Positions 31,596-40,080 are shown, numbered from the stretch's first letter. The stretch: 64,000 bases of DNA from Micromonospora chersina (GCF_900091475.1 NZ_FMIB01000002.1:6014001-6078000), one strand, 5' to 3'. Numbers and translations are program-made. Notes: generated by a model from the sequence alone, not told the origin.

Positions 31596-32780
31596 TCAGG
31601 CGCCCGGAAGGGCGAGCATCTGGTCCAGCGCGGCCCGGGCGTGCCGGGCCGTGTCCGGGTCCACGGTGATCTGGTTGACCACCCGGCCGGCGACCAGCTC
31701 CTCCAGGGCCCAGACCAGGTGCGGCAGGTCGATGCGGTTCATCGTCGAGCAGTAGCAGACCGCCCGGTCGAGGAACATGATCTGCTTGTCCGGGTGGGCC
31801 AGCGCCAGCCGGCGGACCAGGTTCAGCTCGGTGCCGACGGCCCAGGCCGAGCCGGCCGGGGCCGCCTCGATGGTCCTGATGATGTATTCCGTCGAGCCCA
31901 CCTGGTCGGCGGCGTTGACGACCTCGTGCCGGCACTCGGGGTGGACCAGCACGTTGACCCCCGGCACCCGCTCGCGCACGTCGTTGACGCTGTCGAGGGT
32001 GAAGCGGCCGTGCACCGAGCAGTGCCCGCGCCACAGGATCATCTTGGCGTCGCGCAGCTGCTCCGCGGTGAGCCCGCCGTTGGGCTTGTGCGGGTCGTAG
32101 AGCACGCAGTCGTCGAGCGAGAAGCCCATCTCCAGGACGGCGGTGTTGCGGCCCAGGTGCTGGTCGGGGAGGAAGAGGACCTTCTGCCCCTGCTCGAACG
32201 CCCAGTCCAGCGCCCGCTTCGCGTTCGAGGAGGTGCAGACCACGCCCCCGTTACGGCCGACGAAGCCCTTGATGTCCGCCGAGGAGTTCATGTACGTGAC
32301 CGGGACGGTGTCCGCGGCGATGCCCAGCTCGGTCAGCACGTCCCAGGCGGTCTCGACCTGCGACAGCACCGCCATGTCGGCCATCGAGCAGCCGGCGGCG
32401 AGGTCGGGCAGGATGACCTTCTGGCGGTCCGAGGTGAGGATGTCGGCGCTCTCGGCCATGAAGTGCACGCCGCAGAAGACGATGTACTCCGCGTCGGGGC
32501 GGGCCGCCGCCTCCCGGGCGAGCTTGAACGAGTCGCCTGTCACGTCGGCGAACTGGATCACCTCGTCGCGCTGGTAGTGGTGGCCCAGCACGAAGACCTT
32601 CGTGCCGAGCGCGGCCTTCGCCGCGGCCGCCCGGGCCACCAGGTCCGGGTCGCTCGGCGCGGGGAGGTCACCCGGACACTCCACGCCACGCTCGGTGGCG
32701 GGGTCGCTGCCGCGGCCGAGGAGCAGCAGCGCAGTGGCGGTGTTGGAGGGCTCAACCCAGGTCGAAGTCACGTCACCCAT
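31596..32780 (-). CDS. nadA: Quinolinate synthase A
   Basis: This 394-residue [4Fe-4S] enzyme condenses iminoaspartate with dihydroxyacetone phosphate to quinolinate in de novo NAD synthesis. The three-fold pseudo-symmetric NadA pattern is present. The likely cluster cysteines lie in FCGVHFMAE (Cys103), VVCTSSNAKRA and HPECRHEV. The conserved LGHHYQRDE and CYCSTMNRI segments are also present. About 45 extra N-terminal residues before the core are typical of actinobacteria. The ATG at 32780 is chosen, but a GTG three codons in is possible. nadB and nadC are not adjacent. It diverges from glycerate kinase. Confidence 0.93.
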   Translation of the reverse strand: MGDVTSTWVEPSNTATALLLLGRGSDPATERGVECPGDLPAPSDPDLVARAAAAKAALGTKVFVLGHHYQRDEVIQFADVTGDSFKLAREAAARPDAEYIVFCGVHFMAESADILTSDRQKVILPDLAAGCSMADMAVLSQVETAWDVLTELGIAADTVPVTYMNSSADIKGFVGRNGGVVCTSSNAKRALDWAFEQGQKVLFLPDQHLGRNTAVLEMGFSLDDCVLYDPHKPNGGLTAEQLRDAKMILWRGHCSVHGRFTLDSVNDVRERVPGVNVLVHPECRHEVVNAADQVGSTEYIIRTIEAAPAGSAWAVGTELNLVRRLALAHPDKQIMFLDRAVCYCSTMNRIDLPHLVWALEELVAGRVVNQITVDPDTARHARAALDQMLALPGA

Positions 32781-32839
32781 GGTCCCACAGCGGGACGGCC
32801 GCGCAGCCGTCACGGATGTGGCCTGCCACACTGCTCGGC

Positions 32840-33976
32840 ATGCGCGTGCTGCTCTGCCCGGACAAGTTCGCCGGCACGCTGCCGGCCCAGGAGGTGGCCG
32901 CCGCGGTGGCCGAGGGCTGGCGGACGGTGTCCCCCGCCGACGAGCTGCTGATCCGGCCGCTGGCCGACGGCGGTCCCGGGTTCGTCGCCGTGCTCGCCGA
33001 GGCGCTCGGCGGCCGGCTGCTGCCGGTGCCGACGGTCGACCCGCTGGGCCGGCCCGCGGCCGGTGAGATCCTGCTCACCGACGACGGCGTGGCGTACCTG
33101 GAGAGCGCCCAGGCGTGCGGGCTGCACCTGCTCTCCGCCGCCGAGCGGGACCCGAAGGCGACCACCTCCTACGGGCTGGGGCTGCTGGTCGCCGCCGCGG
33201 TCGAGGCGGGAGCGCGGACCGTGGTGGTCGGGCTGGGCGGCTCGGCCACCAACGACGGCGGCGCCGGGATGCTCACCCCGCTCGGGGTCACCCCGCTCGA
33301 CGAGGCCGGCCGGGCCCTCCCGTACGGCGGGGCGGCCCTCGCGGCGGTGGCCGGGCTGGACGGCGCGCCCCGGCTGCGCGGCGCGGCGCTGGTCGCCGCC
33401 ACCGACGTCGACAACCCGCTGCTCGGTCTGCACGGCGCCAGCAGCGTGTACGGCCCCCAGAAGGGCGCCACCCGCGCGGACGTGCTGCTGCTCGACGCCG
33501 CGCTGGAGCGCTGGGCGGCCGTGCTGGAGAAGGACCTGCGGGGCTGCCCGGCGGGGCTCGGCGCGCTGCCCGGCGGCGGCGCGGCAGGCGGGATTGGCGC
33601 GGCGGTCCTCGCGCTCGGCGGCCGGTGCGAGTCGGGCATCGGCCTGGTCACCCGGGCCATCAACCTGGACGCGGCGCTGGACGCCGCCGACCTGGTGATC
33701 ACCGGCGAGGGCTCCTTCGACCACCAGTCGCTGCGCGGCAAGGTGGTCGCCGGGGTGGCCGGGGCCGCCCGCGACCGCGGGGTGCCCTGCGTGGTGCTGG
33801 CCGGCCGGGTGAGCACCGGGCGGCGGGAGGCCGCCGCCGCCGGTGTCACCGAGGCGCACAGCCTGGTGGAGCACTTCGGCGGCGAGGAGCGCGGGGGAGT
33901 GGAGGCGGCGATGAGCCGCCCGGCCGAGGGCCTGCGCGCGCTCGGCGCCCGGCTCGCCGGCCAGTGGAGCCGCTGA
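32840..33976 (+). CDS. Glycerate kinase
   Basis: This 378-residue kinase of the GarK/GlxK family phosphorylates D-glycerate with ATP. It begins with the signature CPDKFAGTLPAQEVAAAVAEG and continues with PLADGGPGF (usual DGGEGT, here altered), VVVGLGGSATNDGGAGML, TDVDNPLLG and the C-terminal TGEGSFDHQSLRGKVVAGV. The ATG at 32840 has no ribosome site. CACACT (32827-32832) lies 7 nt upstream, suggesting a leaderless transcript. An in-frame ATG eight codons upstream is unlikely. The product (2- or 3-phosphoglycerate) cannot be told from sequence. Confidence 0.92.
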   Translation: MRVLLCPDKFAGTLPAQEVAAAVAEGWRTVSPADELLIRPLADGGPGFVAVLAEALGGRLLPVPTVDPLGRPAAGEILLTDDGVAYLESAQACGLHLLSAAERDPKATTSYGLGLLVAAAVEAGARTVVVGLGGSATNDGGAGMLTPLGVTPLDEAGRALPYGGAALAAVAGLDGAPRLRGAALVAATDVDNPLLGLHGASSVYGPQKGATRADVLLLDAALERWAAVLEKDLRGCPAGLGALPGGGAAGGIGAAVLALGGRCESGIGLVTRAINLDAALDAADLVITGEGSFDHQSLRGKVVAGVAGAARDRGVPCVVLAGRVSTGRREAAAAGVTEAHSLVEHFGGEERGGVEAAMSRPAEGLRALGARLAGQWSR

Positions 33977-34091
33977 GGCGACCCGGACCGCCTTCCCCGG
34001 CGTGACAGGTGTCGCGCACCCGACGGTCCCGGCCCGCAACGCGGCGCGGATCCGGCGCGTGTGCCGGAGGACACGGGACGAGGAGGTCGAC

Positions 34092-34775
34092 ATGACCACA
34101 GGCACGGCTGACCTGACCAGGGACCCGGCGACACGGCGGCGGACCGGCCGCCGGCTGGCCGCGCTGGCGGCGGGCGCGGCCGCCCTCGCGCTCACGGCCT
34201 GCGGCGCGGCACGGGAGGGCACCTCGGCCACCGCCCCGACTCCGACGGCCTCGGCGACCCCGACCGCCTCGGCAGCCGCGGCGGTATCGGCCACCTCGCC
34301 GGCCCGGGAAGCCCCGTCGGCCACGGCGCGACCGACGACCCGCCCCGCCTCCGGGACCCCGGACTGCCGGACCGCCGACCTCTCGATGGCGTCCGCCGGC
34401 TCGTCCGGCCACGCCGGCAGCGGGACCGCCTACCTCGCGCTGGCGAACCGGTCCGGCGGGCGCTGCGCGCTCGCCGGCTTCCCCGACATCCGGCTGGTCG
34501 ACGCCGCGGGCCGGGCCCTTCCGGTGCGGGTGCGGCACCACCTCGCCGCCCACCGCGTGGTGCTGGCGCCCGGCGGCACGGCCTGGACCGCGGTCACGGT
34601 CAGCCACGTGCCCAGCGCCGACGACGAGGGAGCGCCGTGCGACCCGCCGGCCGCCGCGCTCCGGCTCACCCCGCCGGGCGGCGCCGGCTACCTGGCCGCC
34701 GAGGGTGCCTGGCGGGCCTGCGGCGGTACGGTCGAGGTGGATTCGTTCACCGCCGGGCGCCCGCCGGCCGCCTGA
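34092..34775 (+). CDS. Lipoprotein with DUF4232-like domain
   Basis: This 227-residue exported protein has a basic N region and a hydrophobic core ending in the lipobox LTAC, so Cys37 should be lipidated. A Thr/Ala/Pro-rich stalk (about 40-90) leads to a compact C-terminal domain beginning CRTADLSMASAGSSG. It has the alternating YLALANRSGGRCALAGFPDIRLVDAAG strands and two further cysteines that mark DUF4232. GAGGAGG precedes the ATG at 34092. An in-frame GTG/ATG further upstream is not needed. Function unknown. It is not clearly in an operon with either neighbour. Confidence 0.82.
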   Translation: MTTGTADLTRDPATRRRTGRRLAALAAGAAALALTACGAAREGTSATAPTPTASATPTASAAAAVSATSPAREAPSATARPTTRPASGTPDCRTADLSMASAGSSGHAGSGTAYLALANRSGGRCALAGFPDIRLVDAAGRALPVRVRHHLAAHRVVLAPGGTAWTAVTVSHVPSADDEGAPCDPPAAALRLTPPGGAGYLAAEGAWRACGGTVEVDSFTAGRPPAA

Positions 34776-34932
34776 CGGCCCGCCGCCGACCGGGGCGAGT
34801 CCGTCGTCACGCCGCCGGGTGACCTCGGTGGGAGCGGCGTACGATCGGATCTGGACCACACCGGGAATCACTGGCGGACGTGCGGCGTTGGCCAGTGCGT
34901 CCGGACCCCATACCGCGCAGGGAGACTTCCAC

Positions 34933-35301
34933 GTGACCACGCCAGCGCAGACCGAGTCGACCGAGGCCAAGGCCCCCAGCACCGTCGTCCTCACCGACGT
35001 CGCGGCGCAGAAGGTCAAGGCCCTGATCGAGCAGGAGGGCCGTGACGACCTGCGGCTCCGGGTCGCGGTGCAGCCGGGCGGCTGCTCCGGCCTGCGGTAC
35101 CAGCTGTTCTTCGACGAGCGGTCGCTCGACGGTGACGTCGTCACCGACTTCGGCGGCGTCGAGGTCGTCGTCGACCGGATGAGCGCCCCCTACCTGGCCG
35201 GCGCCACCATCGACTTCGCCGACCGGATCGACGCCCAGGGCTTCACCATCGACAACCCGAACGCCGGCAACTCCTGCGCCTGCGGCGACTCGTTCAGCTG
35301 A
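34933..35301 (+). CDS. erpA: Iron-sulfur cluster insertion protein, ErpA/IscA (HesB) family
   Basis: This 122-residue A-type carrier delivers Fe-S clusters to target enzymes. The three ligand cysteines are present: one in QPGGCSGLRYQL and two in NSCACGDSFS at the C terminus. A non-conserved N-terminal extension of about 20 residues precedes the domain. The GTG at 34933 follows GGAG by 8 nt. The open frame upstream of it lies in the lipoprotein gene and is a shadow. Expected clients nearby include NadA and the Rieske protein, though that is inference. A strong terminator follows. Confidence 0.92.
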   Translation: MTTPAQTESTEAKAPSTVVLTDVAAQKVKALIEQEGRDDLRLRVAVQPGGCSGLRYQLFFDERSLDGDVVTDFGGVEVVVDRMSAPYLAGATIDFADRIDAQGFTIDNPNAGNSCACGDSFS

Positions 35302-35329
35302 GTCGACCGGGCCCACGACGCCTGCCCTG

Positions 35330-35367
35330 AACGGCGGGACCATCCCTCACGGGCTGGTCCCGCCGTT
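35330..35367 (+). terminator. Hairpin terminator after erpA
   Basis: A 13-bp perfect stem (AACGGCGGGACCA paired with TGGTCCCGCCGTT) with a 12-nt loop, followed by CTCTGTCT. It starts 28 nt after the erpA stop. Confidence 0.82.
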
Positions 35368-35525
35368 CTCTGTCTCCGGAGAGCCCCGGCCGGGACCGTC
35401 CGGCGGATGTCTGGACCGTGACGTCCGGATGTGCGGGGGACGGCCGGTTGTCGACCGACCCCGTCCGAGCGGGCGGGGCGACCGGTAGGCTGACCCGCGC
35501 CGTGCTCCCGACCACGAGGGTTGAC

Positions 35526-36500
35526 ATGAAGATCGCCGTGACCGGCTCGATCGCGACCGACCACCTGATGAGCTTCCCCGGCCGGTTCGCCGACCAGCTC
35601 ATCGCCGACCAGCTGGACAAGGTCTCGCTCTCCTTCCTCGTCGACGAGCTGGTGCTCCGGCGCGGCGGCACCGCCGCGAACATCGCCTTCGGCATGGCCC
35701 AGCTCGGGCTCCGCCCGGTGCTGCTCGGCGCGGTCGGTGCGGACTTCGCCGACTACCGGTCGTGGCTGGAGCGGCACGGCGTCGACTGCGACTCGGTGCA
35801 CGTCAGCGAGATCGCCCACACGGCCCGCTTCGTCTGCACGACCGACACCGACATGTGCCAGATCGCCTCGTTCTACGCGGGTGCGATGAGCGAGGCCCGC
35901 AACATCGAGCTGGCCCCCGTGGCGCAGCGGCTCGGGGGTCTCGACCTGGTGCTGGTCAGCGCCAACGACCCGGCCGCGATGATCCGGCACTCCGCCGAGT
36001 GCCGCGAGCGCGGTTACGCCTTCGTGGCCGACCCGTCGCAGCAGCTCGCCCGGATGGACGGCGCGGACGTGCTCGGCCTGGTCGACGGCGCCGACTACCT
36101 GATGACCAACGAGTACGAGAAGTCGCTGCTCCAGAGCAAGGCCGGGCTCACCGACGCCCAGCTGCTGGACCGGGTCAAGGTGCGGGTCACCACGCTCGGC
36201 AAGCAGGGCGTGGAGATCGCCGGCCGCGATGTCGGCACCATCCACGTGCCGATCGCCCGCGAGATCCAGGCCGTCGACCCGACCGGTGTCGGCGACGGCT
36301 TCCGGGCCGGCTTCTTCGCCGCGCTCAACTGGGGCGTCAGCCTGGAGCGCGCCGCGCAGGTCGGCTGCCTGCTCGCCACCCTGGTGCTGGAGAACTTCGG
36401 CGGCCAGGAGTACGAGGTCCGCCGCGACCTGTTCGTCAAGCGGCTCGCCGAGTCGTACGGTGACGCCGCCGCCGAGGACGTCCGCCCGCACCTCCAGTGA
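35526..36500 (+). CDS. PfkB family carbohydrate (or nucleoside) kinase
   Basis: This 324-residue ribokinase-fold enzyme begins MKIAVTGSIATDHLMSFPG. The N-terminal glycine motif lies in RRGGTAANIAFGMAQLG and the C-terminal PfkB signature is DPTGVGDGFRAGFF, with its catalytic Asp. Closely similar actinobacterial proteins are annotated as carbohydrate or adenosine kinases. The sequence does not decide the substrate. The ATG at 35526 has GAGGG 5 nt upstream. The gene stands alone between two terminator hairpins, convergent with the tusA-like gene. Confidence 0.9.
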   Translation: MKIAVTGSIATDHLMSFPGRFADQLIADQLDKVSLSFLVDELVLRRGGTAANIAFGMAQLGLRPVLLGAVGADFADYRSWLERHGVDCDSVHVSEIAHTARFVCTTDTDMCQIASFYAGAMSEARNIELAPVAQRLGGLDLVLVSANDPAAMIRHSAECRERGYAFVADPSQQLARMDGADVLGLVDGADYLMTNEYEKSLLQSKAGLTDAQLLDRVKVRVTTLGKQGVEIAGRDVGTIHVPIAREIQAVDPTGVGDGFRAGFFAALNWGVSLERAAQVGCLLATLVLENFGGQEYEVRRDLFVKRLAESYGDAAAEDVRPHLQ

Positions 36501-36513
36501 CCCCGCCCGGGGA

Positions 36514-36542
36514 CGCCCGGCCGCGCCTGAAACGGCCGGGCG
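36514..36542. terminator. Hairpin terminator between convergent genes
   Basis: CGCCCGGCCG (36514-36523) pairs with CGGCCGGGCG (36533-36542) across a 9-nt loop. It lies between the PfkB kinase gene and the convergent TusA-like gene. Confidence 0.72.
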
Positions 36543-36561
36543 GACCCGAACGCCGGCCCGG

Positions 36562-36789
36562 TCAGTGGGTGCGGCGCACGTCGTAGCCCGGACCCTCCGG
36601 ATGCGCGGCCACGAACTCCTGGCCGCGCATCCGGCACCAGGCCGGGATGTCCACGGCCGCGGCCGGGTCGTCGGCGAGCACCCGGACCACCGCGCCGACC
36701 GGCAGCTCGGGCAGCCGCCGGGCGAGATTGATCACGGGCAGCGGGCAGCGCTGGCCCCGGCAGTCGAGCACCGCGTCCGGCCCGCTCAC
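36562..36789 (-). CDS. TusA/SirA family sulfur carrier protein
   Basis: This 75-residue protein has the family signature LDCRGQRCPLPVINLAR. The persulfide-carrying cysteine is the one in CPLP. The rest follows the small beta-alpha-beta-alpha-beta fold (VGAVVRVLADDPAAAVDIPAWCRMRGQ). The GTG start overlaps the stop of the preceding cysteine desulfurase gene by 4 nt (GTGA), giving tight translational coupling. Together they look like a persulfide donor and acceptor pair. The final acceptor (tRNA thiolation, molybdenum cofactor or another) is not evident here. Confidence 0.88.
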   Translation of the reverse strand: MSGPDAVLDCRGQRCPLPVINLARRLPELPVGAVVRVLADDPAAAVDIPAWCRMRGQEFVAAHPEGPGYDVRRTH

Positions 36790-37937
36790 AGCCCGGTCAC
36801 CCCCGCCTCCGCTCGCAGGTCCGCGACGATCCCCGGCAGTTCGGCGAGGAACCGGTCGACGTCCGCCTCGGTGGTCTCCCGGTGCAGCGACACCCGGACG
36901 TTGCCGTGCGACAGCACCCCCATGGCCTCCAGCACGTGTGACGGCCGCAACGTCGACGAGGTGCACGACGAGCCGGAGGAGACCGCGAAGCCCCGCCGGT
37001 CCAGTGCGTGCAGCAGCGCCTCGCCGTCCACGTACAGGCAGGAGAAGGTGACCAGGTGGGGGAGGCGGTCCACCGGGTCGCCCACCACCTCCACGTCCGG
37101 CACCTCGGCGGCCACCCGGGCCCGGATCCGGTCCACCAGCGGCCGCAGCCGGGCCGCCTCGGCCGCCGCGTCGGCCGCCGCCGCGCGCAGGCTCGCCGCC
37201 GCGGCCACCACCGCCGGCAGGTTCACCACCCCGGGGGTACGCCCCGACTCCCGCTCGTCGGCCGGGAACGGCGACTCCCACCGGGTGCCCTTGCGCACCA
37301 CCAGCACACCGACGCCGGGCGGCCCGCCCCACTTGTGCGCGCTGGCGGTCAGCACCGACCAGCCGGCCGGCAGCGGCGCCCGGCCGGCCAGCTGCGCCGC
37401 GTCGACGTACAGCGGCACCCCGGCCTCGGCGCACAGCTCCGCCGCCGCGGGCACCGGCTGCACCGTGCCCACCTCGTGACTCGCCCCGATCAGGGCGGCC
37501 AGGGCCACCCCGGGCGCGGCCACCGCCGCCGCCCAGGCGTCCAGGTCCACCCGGCCGAGCCGGTCCACGGGTACGGACACCGCGTCGCCCCCGCCGGCCA
37601 CGTGCCGCTCCGCGGCGTGCAGCACCGCCGAGTGCTCGATCGCCGAGTGCACCAGCGCCGCCCCGGCCCGGCGCCGCCCCGACAGGCCACCGAGCACGGC
37701 GGCGTGCGCTGCCGTCGTACCGCTGGGGGTGAAGGACAGCTCGTCGGCGCGGACGCCGAGGGTCTGCGCGGCGGCCTCGCGGGCGGCGTCGAGGAGCTGG
37801 CGGGCCCGGCGGGCCTGGCCGTAGAGCCGGGCCGGGTCGGCCCAGCCGTCGTCAAGCGCGGCCAGCAGCGCCTGCCGTGCGACCGGGTGCAGCGGCGCGG
37901 CGGTGGCCGCGTCCAGGTAGACCGGATTTGCGCTCAC
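36786..37937 (-). CDS. Cysteine desulfurase (class V aminotransferase fold)
   Basis: This 383-residue PLP enzyme takes sulfur from L-cysteine. The PLP lysine lies in ASAHKWGGPPGVGVL. The active-site Cys is on the loop SSGSSCTSSTLRPSHV, as in IscS/NifS-type enzymes. The N-terminal YLDAATAAPLHP and HSAIEHSAVLHA segments are standard. The GTG at 37937 gives a normal N terminus. The open frame 48 codons further upstream is unsupported. TAGCGT (37946-37951) sits 8 nt upstream, so the mRNA may be leaderless. The overlapping TusA-like gene is the likely sulfur acceptor. It diverges from ctaC. Confidence 0.92.
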   Translation of the reverse strand: MSANPVYLDAATAAPLHPVARQALLAALDDGWADPARLYGQARRARQLLDAAREAAAQTLGVRADELSFTPSGTTAAHAAVLGGLSGRRRAGAALVHSAIEHSAVLHAAERHVAGGGDAVSVPVDRLGRVDLDAWAAAVAAPGVALAALIGASHEVGTVQPVPAAAELCAEAGVPLYVDAAQLAGRAPLPAGWSVLTASAHKWGGPPGVGVLVVRKGTRWESPFPADERESGRTPGVVNLPAVVAAAASLRAAAADAAAEAARLRPLVDRIRARVAAEVPDVEVVGDPVDRLPHLVTFSCLYVDGEALLHALDRRGFAVSSGSSCTSSTLRPSHVLEAMGVLSHGNVRVSLHRETTEADVDRFLAELPGIVADLRAEAGVTGL

Positions 37938-38108
37938 GAAGCCTGACGCTATCGCGCCGGTACGCCCAAGATCCCCCCGATGGGGGCGGACAGCGACCCC
38001 AAGACGGTCAGGCCCGTCATGGTCGAGTAATCTGCGACCGTCGGTGACGCCTTTGCCGTCGGTGTCGAGCGAAACAATCACCGCGGCGCGCTAGGGAGGC
38101 AGGACCAG

Positions 38109-39080
38109 GTGGTCGCAAGGAGTTCGGAGGTACGGCCGTCGGCCGTACGGCACAGCGCTTCCTCGGGGGCCGGTGGGCGCCGGCGGCGTGGTGCCGGTCG
38201 ACTCGCCGGGCTCGGTCTCGGCGGAGCCGCGCTGCTGGTTCTGCTCACCGGCTGCGACGTCGGCAAGACGTTCGGCGGCTTCGGGTGGCCGCAGGGCGGC
38301 ATCACCCCCGAGTCGCACCGCATGTACGACCTCTGGATCGCGTCCTGCATCGCGGCCCTCGCGGTCGGCGTGTTCGTCTGGGGCCTGATCTTCTGGTGCG
38401 TGATCCGCTACCGGAAGCGCGGCAACGCCCTGCCGGTGCAGACCCGCTACAACCTGCCGATGGAGTTCCTCTACACCATCGCGCCGATCCTCGTGGTCTC
38501 CGTGCTCTTCTACTACACCGCGGTGGTGCAGACCGACGTGGTGAAGGAGTCGAAGAACCCCGACGTCACCGTCGAGGTCGTCGCCTTCAAGTGGAACTGG
38601 CAGTTCAACTACCGCGACGGCCAGGGCCGCGACGCCAACACCGTCGCGTCGGTGCTGGGCACCAGCGAGGTCATCCCGGTGCTGGTCCTGCCGAGCGGCA
38701 AGTCGATCCGGTTCGAGGAGCAGAGCCGCGACGTCATCCACTCCTTCTGGGTGCCGGAGCTGCTGTTCAAGCGCGACGTCATGCCGGGCAGCATCCGCAA
38801 CACCTTCGAGGTCTCCAGCATCGACCAGGAGGGCGCGTTCGTCGGCCGCTGCGCCGAGCTGTGCGGCAGCTACCACGCCTTCATGAACTTCGAGCTGCGG
38901 GTCGTCTCGCCGGAGAAGTACGAGCAGTTCCTGGCTGCCAAGAAGGACGGCAAGTCGACGCAGGAGGCGCTCAAGGCGATCGGCGAGCCCGAGTACGCCA
39001 CCGAAACCGTGCCGTTCAAGACGCGGCGCAACACCGCCAACTTCAACCCGTCCGACGCGACGGCCGGCGCGGGAAGCTGA
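38109..39080 (+). CDS. ctaC: Cytochrome c oxidase subunit II
   Basis: This 323-residue lipoprotein subunit of the aa3 oxidase receives electrons at the binuclear CuA site. A basic leader ends in the lipobox LTGC (Cys49). Two membrane helices follow (IASCIAALAVGVFVWGLIFWCVI and FLYTIAPILVVSVLFYYTAV), then a cupredoxin domain with WNWQFNYRD and the CuA ligands in HSFWVPE and CAELCGSYHAFM. GGGAGG lies upstream of the GTG at 38109. The subunit IV gene follows after only 10 bp. In related genera ctaD usually separates these two, but not here. Confidence 0.95.
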   Translation: MVARSSEVRPSAVRHSASSGAGGRRRRGAGRLAGLGLGGAALLVLLTGCDVGKTFGGFGWPQGGITPESHRMYDLWIASCIAALAVGVFVWGLIFWCVIRYRKRGNALPVQTRYNLPMEFLYTIAPILVVSVLFYYTAVVQTDVVKESKNPDVTVEVVAFKWNWQFNYRDGQGRDANTVASVLGTSEVIPVLVLPSGKSIRFEEQSRDVIHSFWVPELLFKRDVMPGSIRNTFEVSSIDQEGAFVGRCAELCGSYHAFMNFELRVVSPEKYEQFLAAKKDGKSTQEALKAIGEPEYATETVPFKTRRNTANFNPSDATAGAGS

Positions 39081-39090
39081 GGGGTCCGGC

Positions 39091-39516
39091 ATGAAGACCG
39101 AGTGGAAGATCTTCCTCACCATCGCGACGTTCCTCCTCGGCGCGACGATCCTCTACGGCGCGTGGACCTACGGCGACGGCGGCCGGGTCGAGTGGATCGG
39201 CACCGTCGCGCTGCTGCTGTCGTTCCTGCTCTGCGCCATGTGCGGTGGCTTCTTCTGGTTCGTCTCGCGGCGCATCGACCTGCGTCCGGAGGACCGGCCG
39301 GACGGCGAGATCGCCGACGGCGCCGGCGAGATCGGCTTCTTCAGCCCGGGCAGCTACTGGCCGTTCGGCCTGGCCCTGGCCGCCGCGATCGCGGGTCTCG
39401 GCCTGGTCTTCTGGCAGTTCTGGCTGATCGGCCTGGGCCTCGTGACTGTCGTCTTCGCCGCCTGCGGCCTGCTCTTCGAGTACTACTCGGGCACCCGCCG
39501 CACCGCCGAGCACTGA
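39091..39516 (+). CDS. ctaF: Cytochrome c oxidase subunit IV (actinobacterial CtaF)
   Basis: This 141-residue protein is the small actinobacteria-specific subunit of the aa3 oxidase. Four membrane helices are visible (FLTIATFLLGATILYGAWTY, VALLLSFLLCAMCGGFFWFV, and two near YWPFGLALAAAI and FWLIGLGLVTVVFAACGLLF). The characteristic loop before the third helix contains GEIGFFSPGSYWP. A GAGGGG site precedes the ATG. It is co-transcribed with ctaC and ends at a terminator. It is needed for the bcc-aa3 supercomplex by family knowledge. Confidence 0.93.
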   Translation: MKTEWKIFLTIATFLLGATILYGAWTYGDGGRVEWIGTVALLLSFLLCAMCGGFFWFVSRRIDLRPEDRPDGEIADGAGEIGFFSPGSYWPFGLALAAAIAGLGLVFWQFWLIGLGLVTVVFAACGLLFEYYSGTRRTAEH

Positions 39517-39530
39517 CCCGACCCACCACC

Positions 39531-39566
39531 GGAAGGCCCGCGCCCCTCAGGGGCCGCGGGCCTTCC
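39531..39566 (+). terminator. Hairpin terminator after ctaF
   Basis: A 12-bp stem (GGAAGGCCCGCG with CGCGGGCCTTCC) capped by an inner CCCC-TCA-GGGG hairpin starts 15 nt after the ctaF stop. Confidence 0.82.
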
Positions 39567-39643
39567 GCGTCTCCGCGCACTCCGCTGCCCCGCGCCTCCC
39601 GCTGTAGCGCGCCTCCCGCCCTCGCCTCCCGCTGTCGTGCGTC

Positions 39644-39698
39644 GATCATGAGGTTGCCGGCGTGTTTCGCCCTTTCCGCCGCCGCCAACCTCATGATC
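39644..39698. repeat. GATCATGA hairpin repeat, copy 2
   Basis: GATCATGAGGTTG (39644-39656) and CAACCTCATGATC (39686-39698) form a perfect 13-bp stem around a 29-nt interior. It is the same design and length as the copy at 9963-10016, with an A/G change in the arm that is compensated on the other side. Confidence 0.82.
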
Positions 39699-39726
39699 GT
39701 CGGCAGGGCCGGCGGGTTTCGTTGTT

Positions 39727-39781
39727 GATCATGAGGTTGGCGGTGCGGTTCGCCCTCTTTGTCGCGGCGAACCTCATGATC
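39727..39781. repeat. GATCATGA hairpin repeat, copy 3
   Basis: GATCATGAGGTTG (39727-39739) and GAACCTCATGATC (39769-39781) pair over 12 bp with one mismatch at the inner end. The copy starts 28 bp after copy 2, in the same orientation. The two interiors differ, but both contain TTCGCCCT followed by a Cs-and-Ts stretch. Confidence 0.8.
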
Positions 39782-39799
39782 GTTGCGGGCGGCGGGGGA

Positions 39800-39841
39800 T
39801 CTTGGACAGTTGTCGTTCGAGGCGAACGTAGGTGTCCAAGA
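39800..39841. repeat. Nested hairpin element
   Basis: TCTTGGACA (39800-39808) pairs with TGTCCAAGA (39833-39841). Inside, CGTTCG and CGAACG form a second stem with a 3-nt loop. It follows the third GATCATGA repeat by 18 nt. The shape suggests a second mobile or regulatory palindrome family. Confidence 0.7.
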
Positions 39842-40034
39842 CCGGGCGTCCGGGTGGCCGAGCGGAGGCTGACCGCGGCGGCGACGTGGCCGCCCTGGCG
39901 GCGCAGCGCGCCGCGGCGGTGGTGTGCTTGCGGTGGGTGGGCGGCGTGGACCGGCGGAGGGTTGGGTGAACTCGTGCGCACGGCGGCGGGCCCGTTGCGC
40001 GCGCCTGCCGCCTGCGGAGGTGCTCTGGTCCTTC

Positions 40035-40080
40035 GGGCGACGGGCGACGGGCGACGGGCGACGGGCGACGGGCGACGGGC
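40035..40080. repeat. GGGCGAC heptamer tandem repeat
   Basis: Six exact copies of the 7-nt unit GGGCGAC (40035-40076), followed by degenerate GGGCGGC units. It is noncoding. A simple-sequence tract of this kind can vary in copy number by slippage. Confidence 0.88.
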
